The notes beneath the pieces were generated by a model that saw only the letters and a list, made by a program, of their open reading frames with translations, did not search any database and was not told where the DNA came from. From UBA1738 sp045538755 (lineage in GTDB: Bacteria; Bacillota; Clostridia; UBA1381), in NCBI GenBank assembly GCA_045538755.1, contig JAZQEC010000002.1, forward strand, positions 1 through 64,000: a stretch of 64,000 nucleotides of DNA. Direction: 5' to 3'. Shown piece after piece: positions 1 to 7,840 of the stretch. Position numbers and translations under genes: made by a program. The first letter of the stretch is position 1; each line of letters begins with the position of its first letter.

Positions 1-47
1 CAGGTGTTGCTGCTGCAATTAATTGCACATGGGCAGATGCACAGTAA
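1..47 (+). CDS. C-terminal tail of an upstream gene, possibly a sibling peptide
   Basis: A frame open from the window edge ends at the TAA at 45-47 and reads GVAAAINCTWADAQ at its end. The next gene starts 28 bases later behind a good ribosome binding site, which fits two small genes in tandem. The alanine-rich tail resembles the Gly/Ala-rich tail of the next peptide, so this could be a related peptide. With only about 15 codons visible, that is inference, and the frame could also be chance. Confidence 0.35.
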   Translation, partial: GVAAAINCTWADAQ

Positions 48-75
48 TTCATATTATTGTAAAGGAGAAACAAAA

Positions 76-279
76 ATGAAATATTATGTTAAGCCAACAC
101 TTGAAGTTAGCAAGTTTGATGTTGAAGATATCATCACAGTAAGTGCTGTTGATGCTGGTACTCCTGGTGTAGCCGGTGGTGCAGGCGCTGAGGCTCAGGG
201 TGTTTATAATGCATTCTTAGCAGATGGCAATGATGCAGGAGCAGCTGCTGCAGGAAATCTTGTTGAATTTGAGTGGTAA
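76..279 (+). CDS. small KPTLE-motif peptide, Gly/Ala-rich tail (67 aa)
   Basis: Unrecognised 67-residue peptide. The ATG at 76 follows AAAGGAG with good spacing; an in-frame GTG at position 4 lacks a binding site and was not used. The N-terminal third has the pattern K-Y-Y-V-KPTLEV-x-K-F-D-x-ED-II-T-x-S. The rest is rich in Gly and Ala, ends in FEW, and has no cysteine, signal peptide or membrane helix. A second peptide at 16170-16367 has the same N-terminal layout, so the two form a small family with a conserved head and a variable tail. That architecture is seen in leader/core precursor peptides, but no modification enzyme or exporter is visible here, so a RiPP role is only a possibility. 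A strong terminator follows. Confidence 0.75.
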   Translation: MKYYVKPTLEVSKFDVEDIITVSAVDAGTPGVAGGAGAEAQGVYNAFLADGNDAGAAAAGNLVEFEW

Positions 280-306
280 TTCAATAATCAATTTATAATT
301 GATACT

Positions 307-339
307 AAAATCGGTTGGGAAATCCCAACCGATTTTTTT
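307..339 (+). terminator. intrinsic terminator of the peptide gene
   Basis: A perfect 13-bp stem (arms 307-319 and 324-336) with an AAAT loop is followed by a T-run. Confidence 0.9.
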
Positions 340-345
340 ATGTAC

Positions 346-430
346 TTTTGTGTATTTTGTGTATTTTGTGTATTTTTTGTGTTTGAAGATGTTTGAAGAT
401 GTTTGAATGTATTCGAATGTGTTTTTATGT
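346..430. repeat. short tandem repeats, T/G-rich
   Basis: Three exact tandem copies of TTTTGTGTA lie at 346-372, followed by copies of a TGTTTGAAGA-like unit that decay toward TGTATTCGAATGTG. Low-complexity sequence; no coding or known regulatory role is apparent. Confidence 0.7.
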
Positions 431-720
431 GTTTGTACTTTTGCCCGACCAAAAGTACGAAAAGTCGTCGGGACACCCGAACCCGTAGTGCAGCGGCTTC
501 GGACAGGTCGCAAGTTTCGTCGTCTTTTACAAAGTAAAAGCCGCAAAACTTCGACAACTCGCTTTATATGCGCAGGTTAAGTCAGATTTGGTGTAGAATT
601 TTTTTCGAATATTAAGACAGAGTAATGCAAACGAGAAACAGAATGTGTTGTTTCTTTTTTGAGTATCGAAAAAAATTCATTAGTGCAGGGAAGTTACAAA
701 TTTTAAAAAAATAATTATTT
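431..720. other. intergenic spacer with a GC-richer block
   Basis: Bases 434-560 are more GC-rich than the flanks and contain small inverted repeats, including ACTTTTG/CAAAAGT at 436-455. Reverse-strand reading frames cross it, but they also run through the terminator and tandem repeats and have no ribosome binding site, so I do not call a gene. It could be a dispersed intergenic repeat or a gene remnant. Bases 560-720 are AT-rich and show nothing I can name. Confidence 0.4.
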
Positions 721-721
721 G

Positions 722-767
722 TATATTTATTGACAATGTTTTAAAATTTGTATATAATATAAATATA
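722..767 (+). promoter_or_regulatory. toxin-antitoxin promoter with flanking inverted repeat
   Basis: TTGACA at 730-735 and TATAAT at 753-758 have a 17-bp spacer. A perfect 9-bp inverted repeat, TATATTTAT (722-730) and ATAAATATA (759-767), brackets the promoter. This is a plausible site for autorepression by the antitoxin, as known for Phd/YefM families; the operator role is inferred. Confidence 0.7.
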
Positions 768-804
768 GGATGTATTTGTTGTATAAATTGATTGGAGGAA
801 TGCT

Positions 805-1047
805 ATGAATATTAACACAGAAACTATCACAACTATGACAGAAGCAAATCAAAATTTCTCTAAAGTTGCAAGAGTGGCAGAAAGGAACGGTCAGGCAGTA
901 ATATTTAAGAATAACAGACCAAAATTTTTATTAATTGACGTTGACTCAAATTCTTATTTTGAAATTACTGATGATGAAAAGATTGATATAGCAGCAAAAA
1001 GAATAATGAAGAGGTTTAAACCTGCTTTTGAGGAGTTGGCAAAATGA
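805..1047 (+). CDS. phd: Phd/YefM-family antitoxin
   Basis: Antitoxin of a type II toxin-antitoxin pair (80 aa). The N-terminal half has the Phd/YefM look: an early T-x-x-x-N-x-x-x-F-S-K-V segment, then a basic stretch, then a hydrophobic strand ending in LLIDVDS. This fold dimerises and binds DNA, and the C-terminal tail masks the toxin. The ATG at 805 follows TTGGAGGAA. The stop overlaps the toxin start by 4 bases (ATGA), which indicates translational coupling. A strong promoter bracketed by an inverted repeat lies just upstream, consistent with autoregulation. Confidence 0.85.
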   Translation: MNINTETITTMTEANQNFSKVARVAERNGQAVIFKNNRPKFLLIDVDSNSYFEITDDEKIDIAAKRIMKRFKPAFEELAK

Positions 1048-1421
1048 TAAAAATACAGAAGGAAAAAGTGCTGATGCTGCATCAAATGATTGCGCAAGAA
1101 ACAGGTGGAAGTGTCGGACTCAGAGATGTTGGGCTTTTGGAAAGTGCAATCAATAATGCTTATGCTACTTTTGGCGGTGAAGAATTATATAAGACAAAGG
1201 AAGAAAAGGCTGCTAGCTTGGGATTTTCACTTATATCCAATCATGCTTTTGTTGATGGCAATAAGAGAATAGGAGTATATGTAATGCTCACGTTTTTAGA
1301 GGCAGAAGGAATTAAAATTAACTGCTCAAATGATGATGTAGTAAATTTGGGTATGTCTGTTGCATCGGGCAGTATGAAATTTGATGAAATATTAGAATGG
1401 ATCAATAAATTTAAAGCCTGA
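1044..1421 (+). CDS. doc: Doc-type toxin (Fic fold, death-on-curing)
   Basis: Toxin partner of the preceding antitoxin (125 aa, the usual Doc length). The Fic-like signature reads HAFVDGNKRIG at about residues 70-80, matching the H-x-F-x-x-GNKR core. Characterised Doc proteins of this shape phosphorylate elongation factor EF-Tu and stop translation; assigning that activity here is by family. The N-terminal region contains the GLRDVGLLESAI segment common in Doc homologues. It overlaps the antitoxin by 4 bases. Nothing looks broken, so the pair is probably functional and may stabilise this accessory stretch. Confidence 0.87.
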   Translation: MIKIQKEKVLMLHQMIAQETGGSVGLRDVGLLESAINNAYATFGGEELYKTKEEKAASLGFSLISNHAFVDGNKRIGVYVMLTFLEAEGIKINCSNDDVVNLGMSVASGSMKFDEILEWINKFKA

Positions 1422-1497
1422 AATAAAAATAGTGCGAAACCCTGTGGCAATTTCTGCATATAATAGTGGTGAAAATTAACTGAAAGGAAGCCAGATT

Positions 1498-2547
1498 ATG
1501 CAGAAAAAATATTTTGCGCGTGCAAACACTTCATCGGGGTGCACAAATCTTATGATAAACAATTTAAAAAATATTTCAGACATTTATATTATAAACGGAA
1601 TCTCCAAAACCGCAAAATCAAAACTAATGGAAACGGTTGCAAATCATTTTGCTAATTCTTGTGAAACGGAATGTGTTATGTCGCCGTTTAATATAAAGTT
1701 GTTTGATGCTGTCATAGTAAGGGATAAGAAATTTGCGATAGTAGACAAAGCCGCGCTAGGAGAAGCCGCAGGCTCGAAAATTATTGATGCGGATGCGTTT
1801 TTGAATTTAAAGAGACTCGACTGTGAAAAGGAGCATTTGGATAAACTCTTTCAAAACGCAAAAGCCGCATACAAAGGTCTTTATGATGCGTATGGTGTGG
1901 CAAAGGAAATTCACGACGACTGGGAAAAGATTTACAACAAAAATATGGACTTTGTACGTCTTCAAAATTATTCAAACGGCGTGATTTCAGAACTCATTAA
2001 AGATAACAAAGGGAAGACGGGCATATACAATTTTGAGCGGTTTTTTGGTGCTTCAACTGTTGACGGCTCGGTGAATTATATAGAAAACCTGACACAAAAT
2101 CTTGACAGACGCTATTTTATTAAAGGAAGACCTGGAACAGGGAAGTCAACCTTTTTAAAAAAGCTTGCAAAAACGGCGAATGCGGCTGGTTTTAAAACTG
2201 AGGTATATTATTGCAGCTTCGATAAAGACAGCCTTGATATGGTGGTGGTCCCTGAGCTTTCTTTCTGCGTTTTCGACTCAACAGCTCCACACGAAATGTT
2301 CCCAGAAAAAAGGACAGATACAATTCTTGATTTCTATGAAGAATCGGGGCTTTCGGGAATTGATGAAAAATTTGAAAAAGAGCTTGATATGGTAGCGTGG
2401 AAATACAAGTACAAAATTTCCGAGGGGCTTGCACATTTGAGGCTTGGAAATCTTTGTATGGCAGAACGTGAGTTCTACTTGGAGCGCATTACAGATTTTG
2501 AAATGCTGTCTAAAACCGCCGATAAAATTATAAGAAAAGTATCCTGA
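1498..2547 (+). CDS. P-loop ATPase of the PRK06851 type, function unknown
   Basis: 349-residue soluble protein with an intact Walker A, GRPGTGKST, near residues 210-218, and a second nucleotide-binding-like segment near residues 30-45 (IYIINGISKTAKSK) where the P-loop is degenerate. This two-half layout matches an uncharacterised Firmicute ATPase family I know as PRK06851. There are no membrane helices or signal peptide. The ATG at 1498 has GAAAGGAAG upstream. It is followed by its own terminator and stands between a toxin-antitoxin pair and the methionine operon, so context does not indicate a role. Biochemical function is unknown. Confidence 0.7.
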   Translation: MQKKYFARANTSSGCTNLMINNLKNISDIYIINGISKTAKSKLMETVANHFANSCETECVMSPFNIKLFDAVIVRDKKFAIVDKAALGEAAGSKIIDADAFLNLKRLDCEKEHLDKLFQNAKAAYKGLYDAYGVAKEIHDDWEKIYNKNMDFVRLQNYSNGVISELIKDNKGKTGIYNFERFFGASTVDGSVNYIENLTQNLDRRYFIKGRPGTGKSTFLKKLAKTANAAGFKTEVYYCSFDKDSLDMVVVPELSFCVFDSTAPHEMFPEKRTDTILDFYEESGLSGIDEKFEKELDMVAWKYKYKISEGLAHLRLGNLCMAEREFYLERITDFEMLSKTADKIIRKVS

Positions 2548-2556
2548 ATAAACAAT

Positions 2557-2593
2557 AAAAAAATCACTTTCTTTTAAAGAAGGTGATTTTTTT
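2557..2593 (+). terminator. intrinsic terminator
   Basis: An AAAAATCACTT...AAGGTGATTTTT hairpin with a T-run separates the ATPase gene from the metF promoter. Confidence 0.88.
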
Positions 2594-2612
2594 GGTAAAT
2601 ACAAGAAATTGC

Positions 2613-2641
2613 TTGTTATAAGCGAAAAAATGTGATATACT
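2613..2641 (+). promoter_or_regulatory. promoter of the metF-metH operon
   Basis: TTGTTA (2613-2618), a 17-bp spacer and TATACT (2636-2641), 31 bases before the metF start. The spacer segment GCGAAAAAATGTGATAT recurs with one change in the ECF transporter promoter at 53070-53098. The leader is too short for a cobalamin or SAM riboswitch. Confidence 0.75.
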
Positions 2642-2672
2642 TTAGTAAAATAATACGAAAGAGTTGAAATCA

Positions 2673-3551
2673 ATGAAACTTGTAAATTTGCTAAAGAACG
2701 ATAAGCTGTCGCTATCCTTTGAGGTGTTCCCGCCAAAGACCGATACGGCTTTTGAAAGTGTAAAAACAGCAACCGAAGAAATTGCCGCGCTAAAACCTGC
2801 CTTTATGAGTGTAACATACGGCGCGGGCGGCGGTACGAGCAAATATACGCTTGATATTGCAAAGAACATAAAGAAAATGTACGGTGTCTCAATGCTTGCA
2901 CACCTAACTTGTGTTTCCTCTACTCGCGAGACGGTAAAAGAGCGAATTCTGGATATGAAAAATGCGGGCATTGAAAATGTAATGGCTCTTCGAGGTGACC
3001 TGACACCTGAAATGGAAGGCGCCGACAGAAGCCATTGGCATTACCGCCATGCGATTGATCTCGTACGTGAGCTAAAAGAAAGCGGTGCTGATTTTTGTAT
3101 TGGCGGTGCGTGTTATCCTGAAGTACATACCGAAAGCACAAATCAAAAAGAGGATATTAAGTACTTAAAGGAAAAAGTAGACGCAGGCTGTGAATTTTTG
3201 ACCACGCAAATGTTTTTTGATAACAACCTTTTATATAACTTCCTTTATAAAATCAGAGAAGCTGGAATAACCGTTCCTGTGGTGGCAGGGATTATGCCGA
3301 TAACAAACTCAAATCAGATTGAACGAGCGATTAAGCTTTCCGGTTCATTTATGCCGCAGCGGTTTAAGAGCCTTGTCGATAAGTTCGGCTCTGACCCTGA
3401 CGCTATGAAGCAGGCAGGAATTGCATACGCAACCGACCAGATAATCGACCTTTATGCCAACAACATCACTAATGTCCATGTTTACTCGATGAATAAGCCT
3501 GATGTTGCCGAAAAGATACAGAGCAATCTGTCCGATATTTTAGGAAAATGA
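2673..3551 (+). CDS. metF: methylenetetrahydrofolate reductase
   Basis: 292-residue MetF, which reduces 5,10-methylene-THF to 5-methyl-THF, the methyl donor used by MetH two genes downstream. Family landmarks are FEVFPPK near the N-terminus, VTYGAGGG, the ALRGD motif, GGACYPEVH and the TQMFFD strand that lines the flavin site. The ATG at 2673 was chosen over an in-frame TTG at 2664; both lie close to GAAAGAG, and the ATG has the better spacing. The stop overlaps the next start (ATGA), so the three genes are translationally coupled in one operon. Cytoplasmic flavoprotein; nothing looks damaged. Confidence 0.95.
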   Translation: MKLVNLLKNDKLSLSFEVFPPKTDTAFESVKTATEEIAALKPAFMSVTYGAGGGTSKYTLDIAKNIKKMYGVSMLAHLTCVSSTRETVKERILDMKNAGIENVMALRGDLTPEMEGADRSHWHYRHAIDLVRELKESGADFCIGGACYPEVHTESTNQKEDIKYLKEKVDAGCEFLTTQMFFDNNLLYNFLYKIREAGITVPVVAGIMPITNSNQIERAIKLSGSFMPQRFKSLVDKFGSDPDAMKQAGIAYATDQIIDLYANNITNVHVYSMNKPDVAEKIQSNLSDILGK

Positions 3552-4222
3552 TGAATACTGTTTTTACGAAAATTTATGATGCGCCCGAATTTAATAAAAA
3601 GGAAATTTTGAGATATGCCGGATGCAAAGAAGAATTTGACGGGATTTTAGACCTTATTGATGAGTGCATAGAAGAATGTAAGAATATGCTTACTTACCGA
3701 ATTTGTTATGCAGAATTTGAAATTTCATTGTTACAAAATGAAGTAAAATTCCCGTTTATGAAAGTCTTAAGCGATGCCCTGTCAAAAAATCTTTCGGCTT
3801 GCAAAACGGCGATTGTTTTTGCCGCCACTGTGGGCATCGGAATTGACAGACTTATCACAAAATACGGCAAGATTTCACCTCTAAAAGCCGTGGTTTTTCA
3901 GGCAATCGGCGCAGAACGGATTGAAAGTCTTTGTGACGTATTTAATAAGGATTTAGCAGACGATTTTAATAGAAAACAACTCTTTATAAGGCCGAGATTT
4001 AGCCCTGGGTATGGGGATTTTTGCCTTGAAAAGCAAGCCGATATTTTCCGCGCGTTAGATTGCTCTAAAAAAATCGGCGTATCCTTAAATGAAAGCCTTT
4101 TAATGTCGCCGTCAAAGTCGGTTACGGCAATAATAGGCGTGTCGGAAAAACCCTTAAATTGCACTCATACGTGCAGCTCGTGTGATAAAATTGATTGTGA
4201 TTTCAGGAGAGATAACCAATGA
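3548..4222 (+). CDS. free-standing methionine synthase reactivation domain protein
   Basis: 224-residue homologue of the C-terminal AdoMet-binding activation domain of cobalamin-dependent methionine synthase. It carries the RPRFSPGYGD segment that corresponds to the RxxxGY AdoMet-binding motif, and a cysteine-rich end (CTHTCSSCDKIDC). The MetH encoded next lacks this domain, so this protein very likely reactivates oxidised cob(II)alamin in trans by reductive methylation. It overlaps metF by 4 bases and metH by 4 bases. A separate reactivation subunit is known in Clostridia. The terminal cysteines could bind a metal or cluster, but that is not shown by the sequence. Confidence 0.85.
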   Translation: MMNTVFTKIYDAPEFNKKEILRYAGCKEEFDGILDLIDECIEECKNMLTYRICYAEFEISLLQNEVKFPFMKVLSDALSKNLSACKTAIVFAATVGIGIDRLITKYGKISPLKAVVFQAIGAERIESLCDVFNKDLADDFNRKQLFIRPRFSPGYGDFCLEKQADIFRALDCSKKIGVSLNESLLMSPSKSVTAIIGVSEKPLNCTHTCSSCDKIDCDFRRDNQ

Positions 4223-6624
4223 ATATTTTAGAATATTTAAAAGAAAATATTATATTTTTAGACGGCGGAATGGGAACAATTCTTCAAAAGGAAGGTCTTT
4301 TGCCGGGCGAATATCCTGAAAGGTGGAATTTGTCGCATCCCGATACGATAATAAAAATTCACACCGATTATTTTAATTCAGGAAGTAATGTGGTCAGCAC
4401 GAACACGTTCGGAGCGAACTCTTTGAAGTTTTCGCTATCCGAGCTTGATGAAATAATAAAAGCTGCTTGCAAAAATGCAAAAACGGCAAGGGAAAATTCA
4501 GTATCTAAAAAAGAAAAATTTATTGCTCTTGATATTGGCCCGACAGGACGGCTTTTAAAACCGTACGGAGATTTTGATTTTGAAGATGCTGTTTCAGTTT
4601 TTGCTCATACTATAAAACTCGGTGTTAAATATGGAGCAGACCTTATCTATATTGAAACGATGAACGACAGCTATGAGACCAAAGCGGCACTTTTAGCGGC
4701 AAAAGAAAATAGTTCACTCCCTGTTTTCGTTTCAAATGCCTACGGCGAGGACGGAAACCTTATGACCGGCGCATCGCCTGAGGCTATGGTTGCGTTGCTT
4801 GAAGGTATGGGCGCGGATGCAATCGGAGCAAACTGCTCGCTCGGCCCTAACCAGCTTGCTGGAGTTGTTGAAAAGCTCCTTAAATGTGCATCTGTGCCTG
4901 TGATTTTGAAGCCGAATGCAGGACTTCCGAAAAGTGTGGACGGAAGGACTGTTTATGACGTTTCACCTGAAGAATTTGCAGAAGCAATCAAAACTTTGAT
5001 TGAAAAAGGTGTTCGTGTTGCAGGCGGATGCTGCGGAACAACACCCGAATACATTAAAGCGTTGACAGAAAAAGTGGGCGATTTGAAACCTTTAAAAATA
5101 GAGGAAAAAAATATTACCTGTGTGTCCTCGTATACGCATACAGTAAATTTTGGTGACTTTCCCGTGCTTATCGGCGAACGCATAAATCCGACAGGCAAAA
5201 AGCGGTTCAAACAAGCTCTTTTGGAAAATGACATAGATTACATTTTGACTGAAGGAATAAGCCAGCAGGAAAAGGGTGTTCATATTTTAGACGTAAACGT
5301 GGGTCTGCCTGACATAGACGAGCCGCAAATGTTAAAAACGGCAGTTTGTGAGCTTCAGGCTGTAACCAATCTTCCGCTTCAGATTGATACCTCTGATGCA
5401 GTTGCCATGGAGGCGGCTTTGCGGCGCTATAACGGAAAGCCGATGATAAATTCCGTCAACGGCAAAAAAGAGAGTATGGAAGCAATATTTCCACTTGTGA
5501 AAAAGTATGGCGGAGTTGTAGTCGCATTGACTCTTGACGAAGACGGAATCCCTGACACTGCCGAAGGACGTGTAAGGATTGCGGAAAAAATTATAGATAC
5601 TGCTAAAACGTATGGAATATCGAAAAAAGATATAATTTTTGACACACTTGCAATGACCGTAAGTGCGGATAAAAATGCTGCTAAAACCACCCTTTCGGCA
5701 CTTAATATAATTAAAAATAGGCTGGGCTGCCACACCTCGCTTGGCGTTTCGAATGTATCGTTTGGTCTTCCCAGCCGTGATGCTGTAAACAGTACATTTT
5801 TCTGTGCGGCTCTTGAAAACGGACTTTCTGCAGCAATTATGAATCCATATTCTATTGATATGATGAAAACGTATTTTGCGCATAAAGCACTTTCGGGTAT
5901 GGACGAAAACTGCGCAGAATATATTGAATTTATGTCGGGAGTTACCGAAACGGTCACAGCAGTTGCGGCTAATCCTAAAAAAGATATGGAATTAGGGAAA
6001 AGTATGCTTCAAAATGCTATTACAAAGGGACTAAAGGAACAGGCAAAGGAAATCACCAAAGAACTTTTAAAGACTTTTGGGCCTCTTTCTATCGTGCAAA
6101 ATGAAGTAATTCCGGCACTTGATATTGTGGGTAAAGGCTTTGAAAATAAGACAGTCTACCTGCCGCAGCTTTTAATGAGTGCAGAAGCGGCAAAAGCCTC
6201 CTTTGAAGAAATTAAAAATTTTGTTGCACAAAATAAGACAGAAATGGCGCAGAAATGTCCATTTGTGATAGCGACGGTGCACGGAGATATCCACGATATA
6301 GGGAAAAATATAGTGAAATTGCTTCTTGAAAATTACGGTTTTTGCGTAGCTGATTTAGGAAAAGACGTTTTGCCGGAAGCTGTTGTTGAAATGGTTATTA
6401 AAACAAAAGCGCCGCTTTTGGGCCTTAGTGCGCTGATGACTACAACAGTTCCTGCTATGGAAGAAACCATTAAGCTTTTGCGTGAAAAAGCACCTTGGTG
6501 CAAAGTGGTAGTAGGCGGAGCTGTCTTGACCCAGGAATATGCTGACTCAATCGGAGCAGACAAGTATGCAAGGGATGCTATGGAGACAGTGCGTTATGCA
6601 GAAGAAATTAATAAATCTTTGTAA
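4219..6624 (+). CDS. metH: cobalamin-dependent methionine synthase, short form
   Basis: 801-residue MetH, which transfers the methyl group of methyl-THF through cobalamin to homocysteine. Domain order: homocysteine-binding barrel (about 1-290) with zinc ligands in GANC and GGCC; pterin-binding barrel (about 310-570) with GERINPTG; helical cap (about 590-670); and cobalamin domain (about 675-801) with GDIHDIGKN, which includes the DxHxxG cobalt ligand. E. coli MetH is about 1,230 residues because it adds the AdoMet activation domain, which here is the preceding gene. The ATGA overlap couples the two. All substrate motifs appear intact, so the enzyme should be active given B12 and the partner protein. 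Confidence 0.95.
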   Translation: MNILEYLKENIIFLDGGMGTILQKEGLLPGEYPERWNLSHPDTIIKIHTDYFNSGSNVVSTNTFGANSLKFSLSELDEIIKAACKNAKTARENSVSKKEKFIALDIGPTGRLLKPYGDFDFEDAVSVFAHTIKLGVKYGADLIYIETMNDSYETKAALLAAKENSSLPVFVSNAYGEDGNLMTGASPEAMVALLEGMGADAIGANCSLGPNQLAGVVEKLLKCASVPVILKPNAGLPKSVDGRTVYDVSPEEFAEAIKTLIEKGVRVAGGCCGTTPEYIKALTEKVGDLKPLKIEEKNITCVSSYTHTVNFGDFPVLIGERINPTGKKRFKQALLENDIDYILTEGISQQEKGVHILDVNVGLPDIDEPQMLKTAVCELQAVTNLPLQIDTSDAVAMEAALRRYNGKPMINSVNGKKESMEAIFPLVKKYGGVVVALTLDEDGIPDTAEGRVRIAEKIIDTAKTYGISKKDIIFDTLAMTVSADKNAAKTTLSALNIIKNRLGCHTSLGVSNVSFGLPSRDAVNSTFFCAALENGLSAAIMNPYSIDMMKTYFAHKALSGMDENCAEYIEFMSGVTETVTAVAANPKKDMELGKSMLQNAITKGLKEQAKEITKELLKTFGPLSIVQNEVIPALDIVGKGFENKTVYLPQLLMSAEAAKASFEEIKNFVAQNKTEMAQKCPFVIATVHGDIHDIGKNIVKLLLENYGFCVADLGKDVLPEAVVEMVIKTKAPLLGLSALMTTTVPAMEETIKLLREKAPWCKVVVGGAVLTQEYADSIGADKYARDAMETVRYAEEINKSL

Positions 6625-6634
6625 GAAACCTATT

Positions 6635-6677
6635 AAAAACAGCTATGGCAAACAAAGTTTGTCATAGCTGTTTTTTT
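6635..6677. terminator. bidirectional terminator, metH / DJ-1 gene
   Basis: A 19-bp stem with one G-T wobble (arms about 6635-6653 and 6657-6675) is flanked by A-run and T-run and serves two convergent genes. Confidence 0.88.
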
Positions 6678-7209
6678 AATACTGCATAGAGCTTTTTAAG
6701 CTGTCGGCAAGTTCTTTTCCTTTAAAAATCTCCACCATTTTAAATCCAAAATCCGCAGCTGCGCCTGCACCTTTTCCGGTCAGGAATTTGCCGTCAAGCA
6801 CAGCCTTTTCGTCTGATAATATCCCGCCTTTAACATATTTTTCAAACCCAGGGAAACAAGTATATTTTAGTCCATTTAAAAGACCGAGCTTTCCTATAAT
6901 GGACGGTGATGCACAAATTGCGGCGATATAAATATTATTTTTTACAGAATAAGAAATCAGTTCGTGAGCCGCTTTTGAGTCATCAAGACGGGTATGCCCC
7001 GGACCACCCGGCAAAACGAGCATTGTCATATCGTTTTTGTCTACTTCATCAATTAAAATATCCGCTTCAATAGTTACATTATGTGAAGAAGTAACACTCT
7101 TTGAAGTAACACCGACCGTTTTAACGTCAATCTCGGCTCTTCTTAAAATATCAATCGGCTCTAATGCTTCAATATCTTCAAAGCCGTCAACCAAAAGTAC
7201 ATAAATCAT
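6676..7209 (-). CDS. DJ-1/PfpI-family protein
   Basis: 177-residue single-domain protein of the DJ-1/ThiJ/PfpI superfamily. It opens with a VLLVDGFEDIEALEP strand-helix that carries the conserved acidic residue and has LVLPGGPG and the nucleophile-elbow segment AAICASP, where the cysteine is the expected reactive residue. Relatives act as glyoxalases, deglycases, chaperones or redox sensors, so the exact substrate cannot be read from sequence. The ATG at 7209 follows GAAAGG at suitable distance; an upstream in-frame TTG was not used. It is a single gene convergent with metH. Confidence 0.85.
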   Translation of the reverse strand: MIYVLLVDGFEDIEALEPIDILRRAEIDVKTVGVTSKSVTSSHNVTIEADILIDEVDKNDMTMLVLPGGPGHTRLDDSKAAHELISYSVKNNIYIAAICASPSIIGKLGLLNGLKYTCFPGFEKYVKGGILSDEKAVLDGKFLTGKGAGAAADFGFKMVEIFKGKELADSLKSSMQY

Positions 7210-7320
7210 AAAACTCAACCTTTCTTCCTATAAAACAAGCATTTTTATATATTAAATATTAACATATTTGCGAGTTTTAGTCAATAATTTACTTGGAATA
7301 TGGGAATTTGCGTATTTTTC

Positions 7321-7349
7321 TTGCTTTTTTAAGAAAAAAAAGGTATAAT
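7321..7349 (+). promoter_or_regulatory. promoter of the nusB run
   Basis: TTGCTT (7321-7326), a 17-bp A-rich spacer and TATAAT (7344-7349). The leader to the nusB start is about 75 bases. It probably drives the long co-directional run from nusB onward. Confidence 0.75.
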
Positions 7350-7429
7350 AAATTATATTGGAAAAGTATGCAAAGAAATAGGTTGCAGGCGGTTAGCCAA
7401 CGCAATTTTTGGGAAAGGAACTGAAACAA

Positions 7430-7840
7430 ATGAGCAAAAGACTTTCAAGAAGCCAGGCGAGATGCGAGGCATTTAAGCTGATTTTTGAGCTTAATCAGCA
7501 TACCGACGATGTAGACTTTTTGTTTGACAATCTGATGAACGAAGTACCGCAAAGTATCAGCTCTATGCCATACATAAAAAATGTGGTTTTAGGGGTTATG
7601 GATAAGTATGATGAGCTTTCGGATATAATAGGTGCAAATCTGGCTGATGGCTGGAGACTGGACCGTATTTCAAAAGTAGCAAGAGCGGTTTTGATGCTTG
7701 CGATTTATGAAATAAAATATGTTGACGATGTTCCTGAAAGGGTTGCAATAAACGAAGCACTGGAGCTTGCTAAAAAGTTTGATGATCCTGATTCGTCGGC
7801 ATTTGTAAACGGTGTTTTGGCAGGCGTTGTAAAAAAATGA
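7430..7840 (+). CDS. nusB: transcription antitermination factor NusB
   Basis: 136-residue all-helical NusB, which with NusE/S10 binds boxA RNA and supports rRNA antitermination. It shows the N-terminal R-x-x-A-R-x-x-A-F-x-L-I-F-x-L-x-Q pattern and the C-terminal VPERVAINEALELAKKF...FVNGVLA helices diagnostic of the family. ATG 7430 with AAAGGA upstream fits the family start; an in-frame TTG at 7409 would add seven unsupported residues. It overlaps the next gene by 4 bases and heads a housekeeping operon. Confidence 0.93.
   Translation: MSKRLSRSQARCEAFKLIFELNQHTDDVDFLFDNLMNEVPQSISSMPYIKNVVLGVMDKYDELSDIIGANLADGWRLDRISKVARAVLMLAIYEIKYVDDVPERVAINEALELAKKFDDPDSSAFVNGVLAGVVKK

Noticed and set aside
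217..557. Minus-strand reading frames of about 90-110 codons
   Set aside because: They run through a perfect terminator and tandem repeats and lack a ribosome binding site; composition is not protein-like.
1430..1497. TATAAT-like sequence before the P-loop ATPase gene as a promoter
   Set aside because: TATAAT at 1461 lacks a recognisable -35 at the right distance; left uncalled.
2594..2672. Cobalamin or SAM riboswitch before metF
   Set aside because: Only 31 bases separate the promoter from the start codon; no conserved core is present.
5332..5957. Two minus-strand frames opposite metH
   Set aside because: Antisense shadows of an intact, motif-rich methionine synthase.
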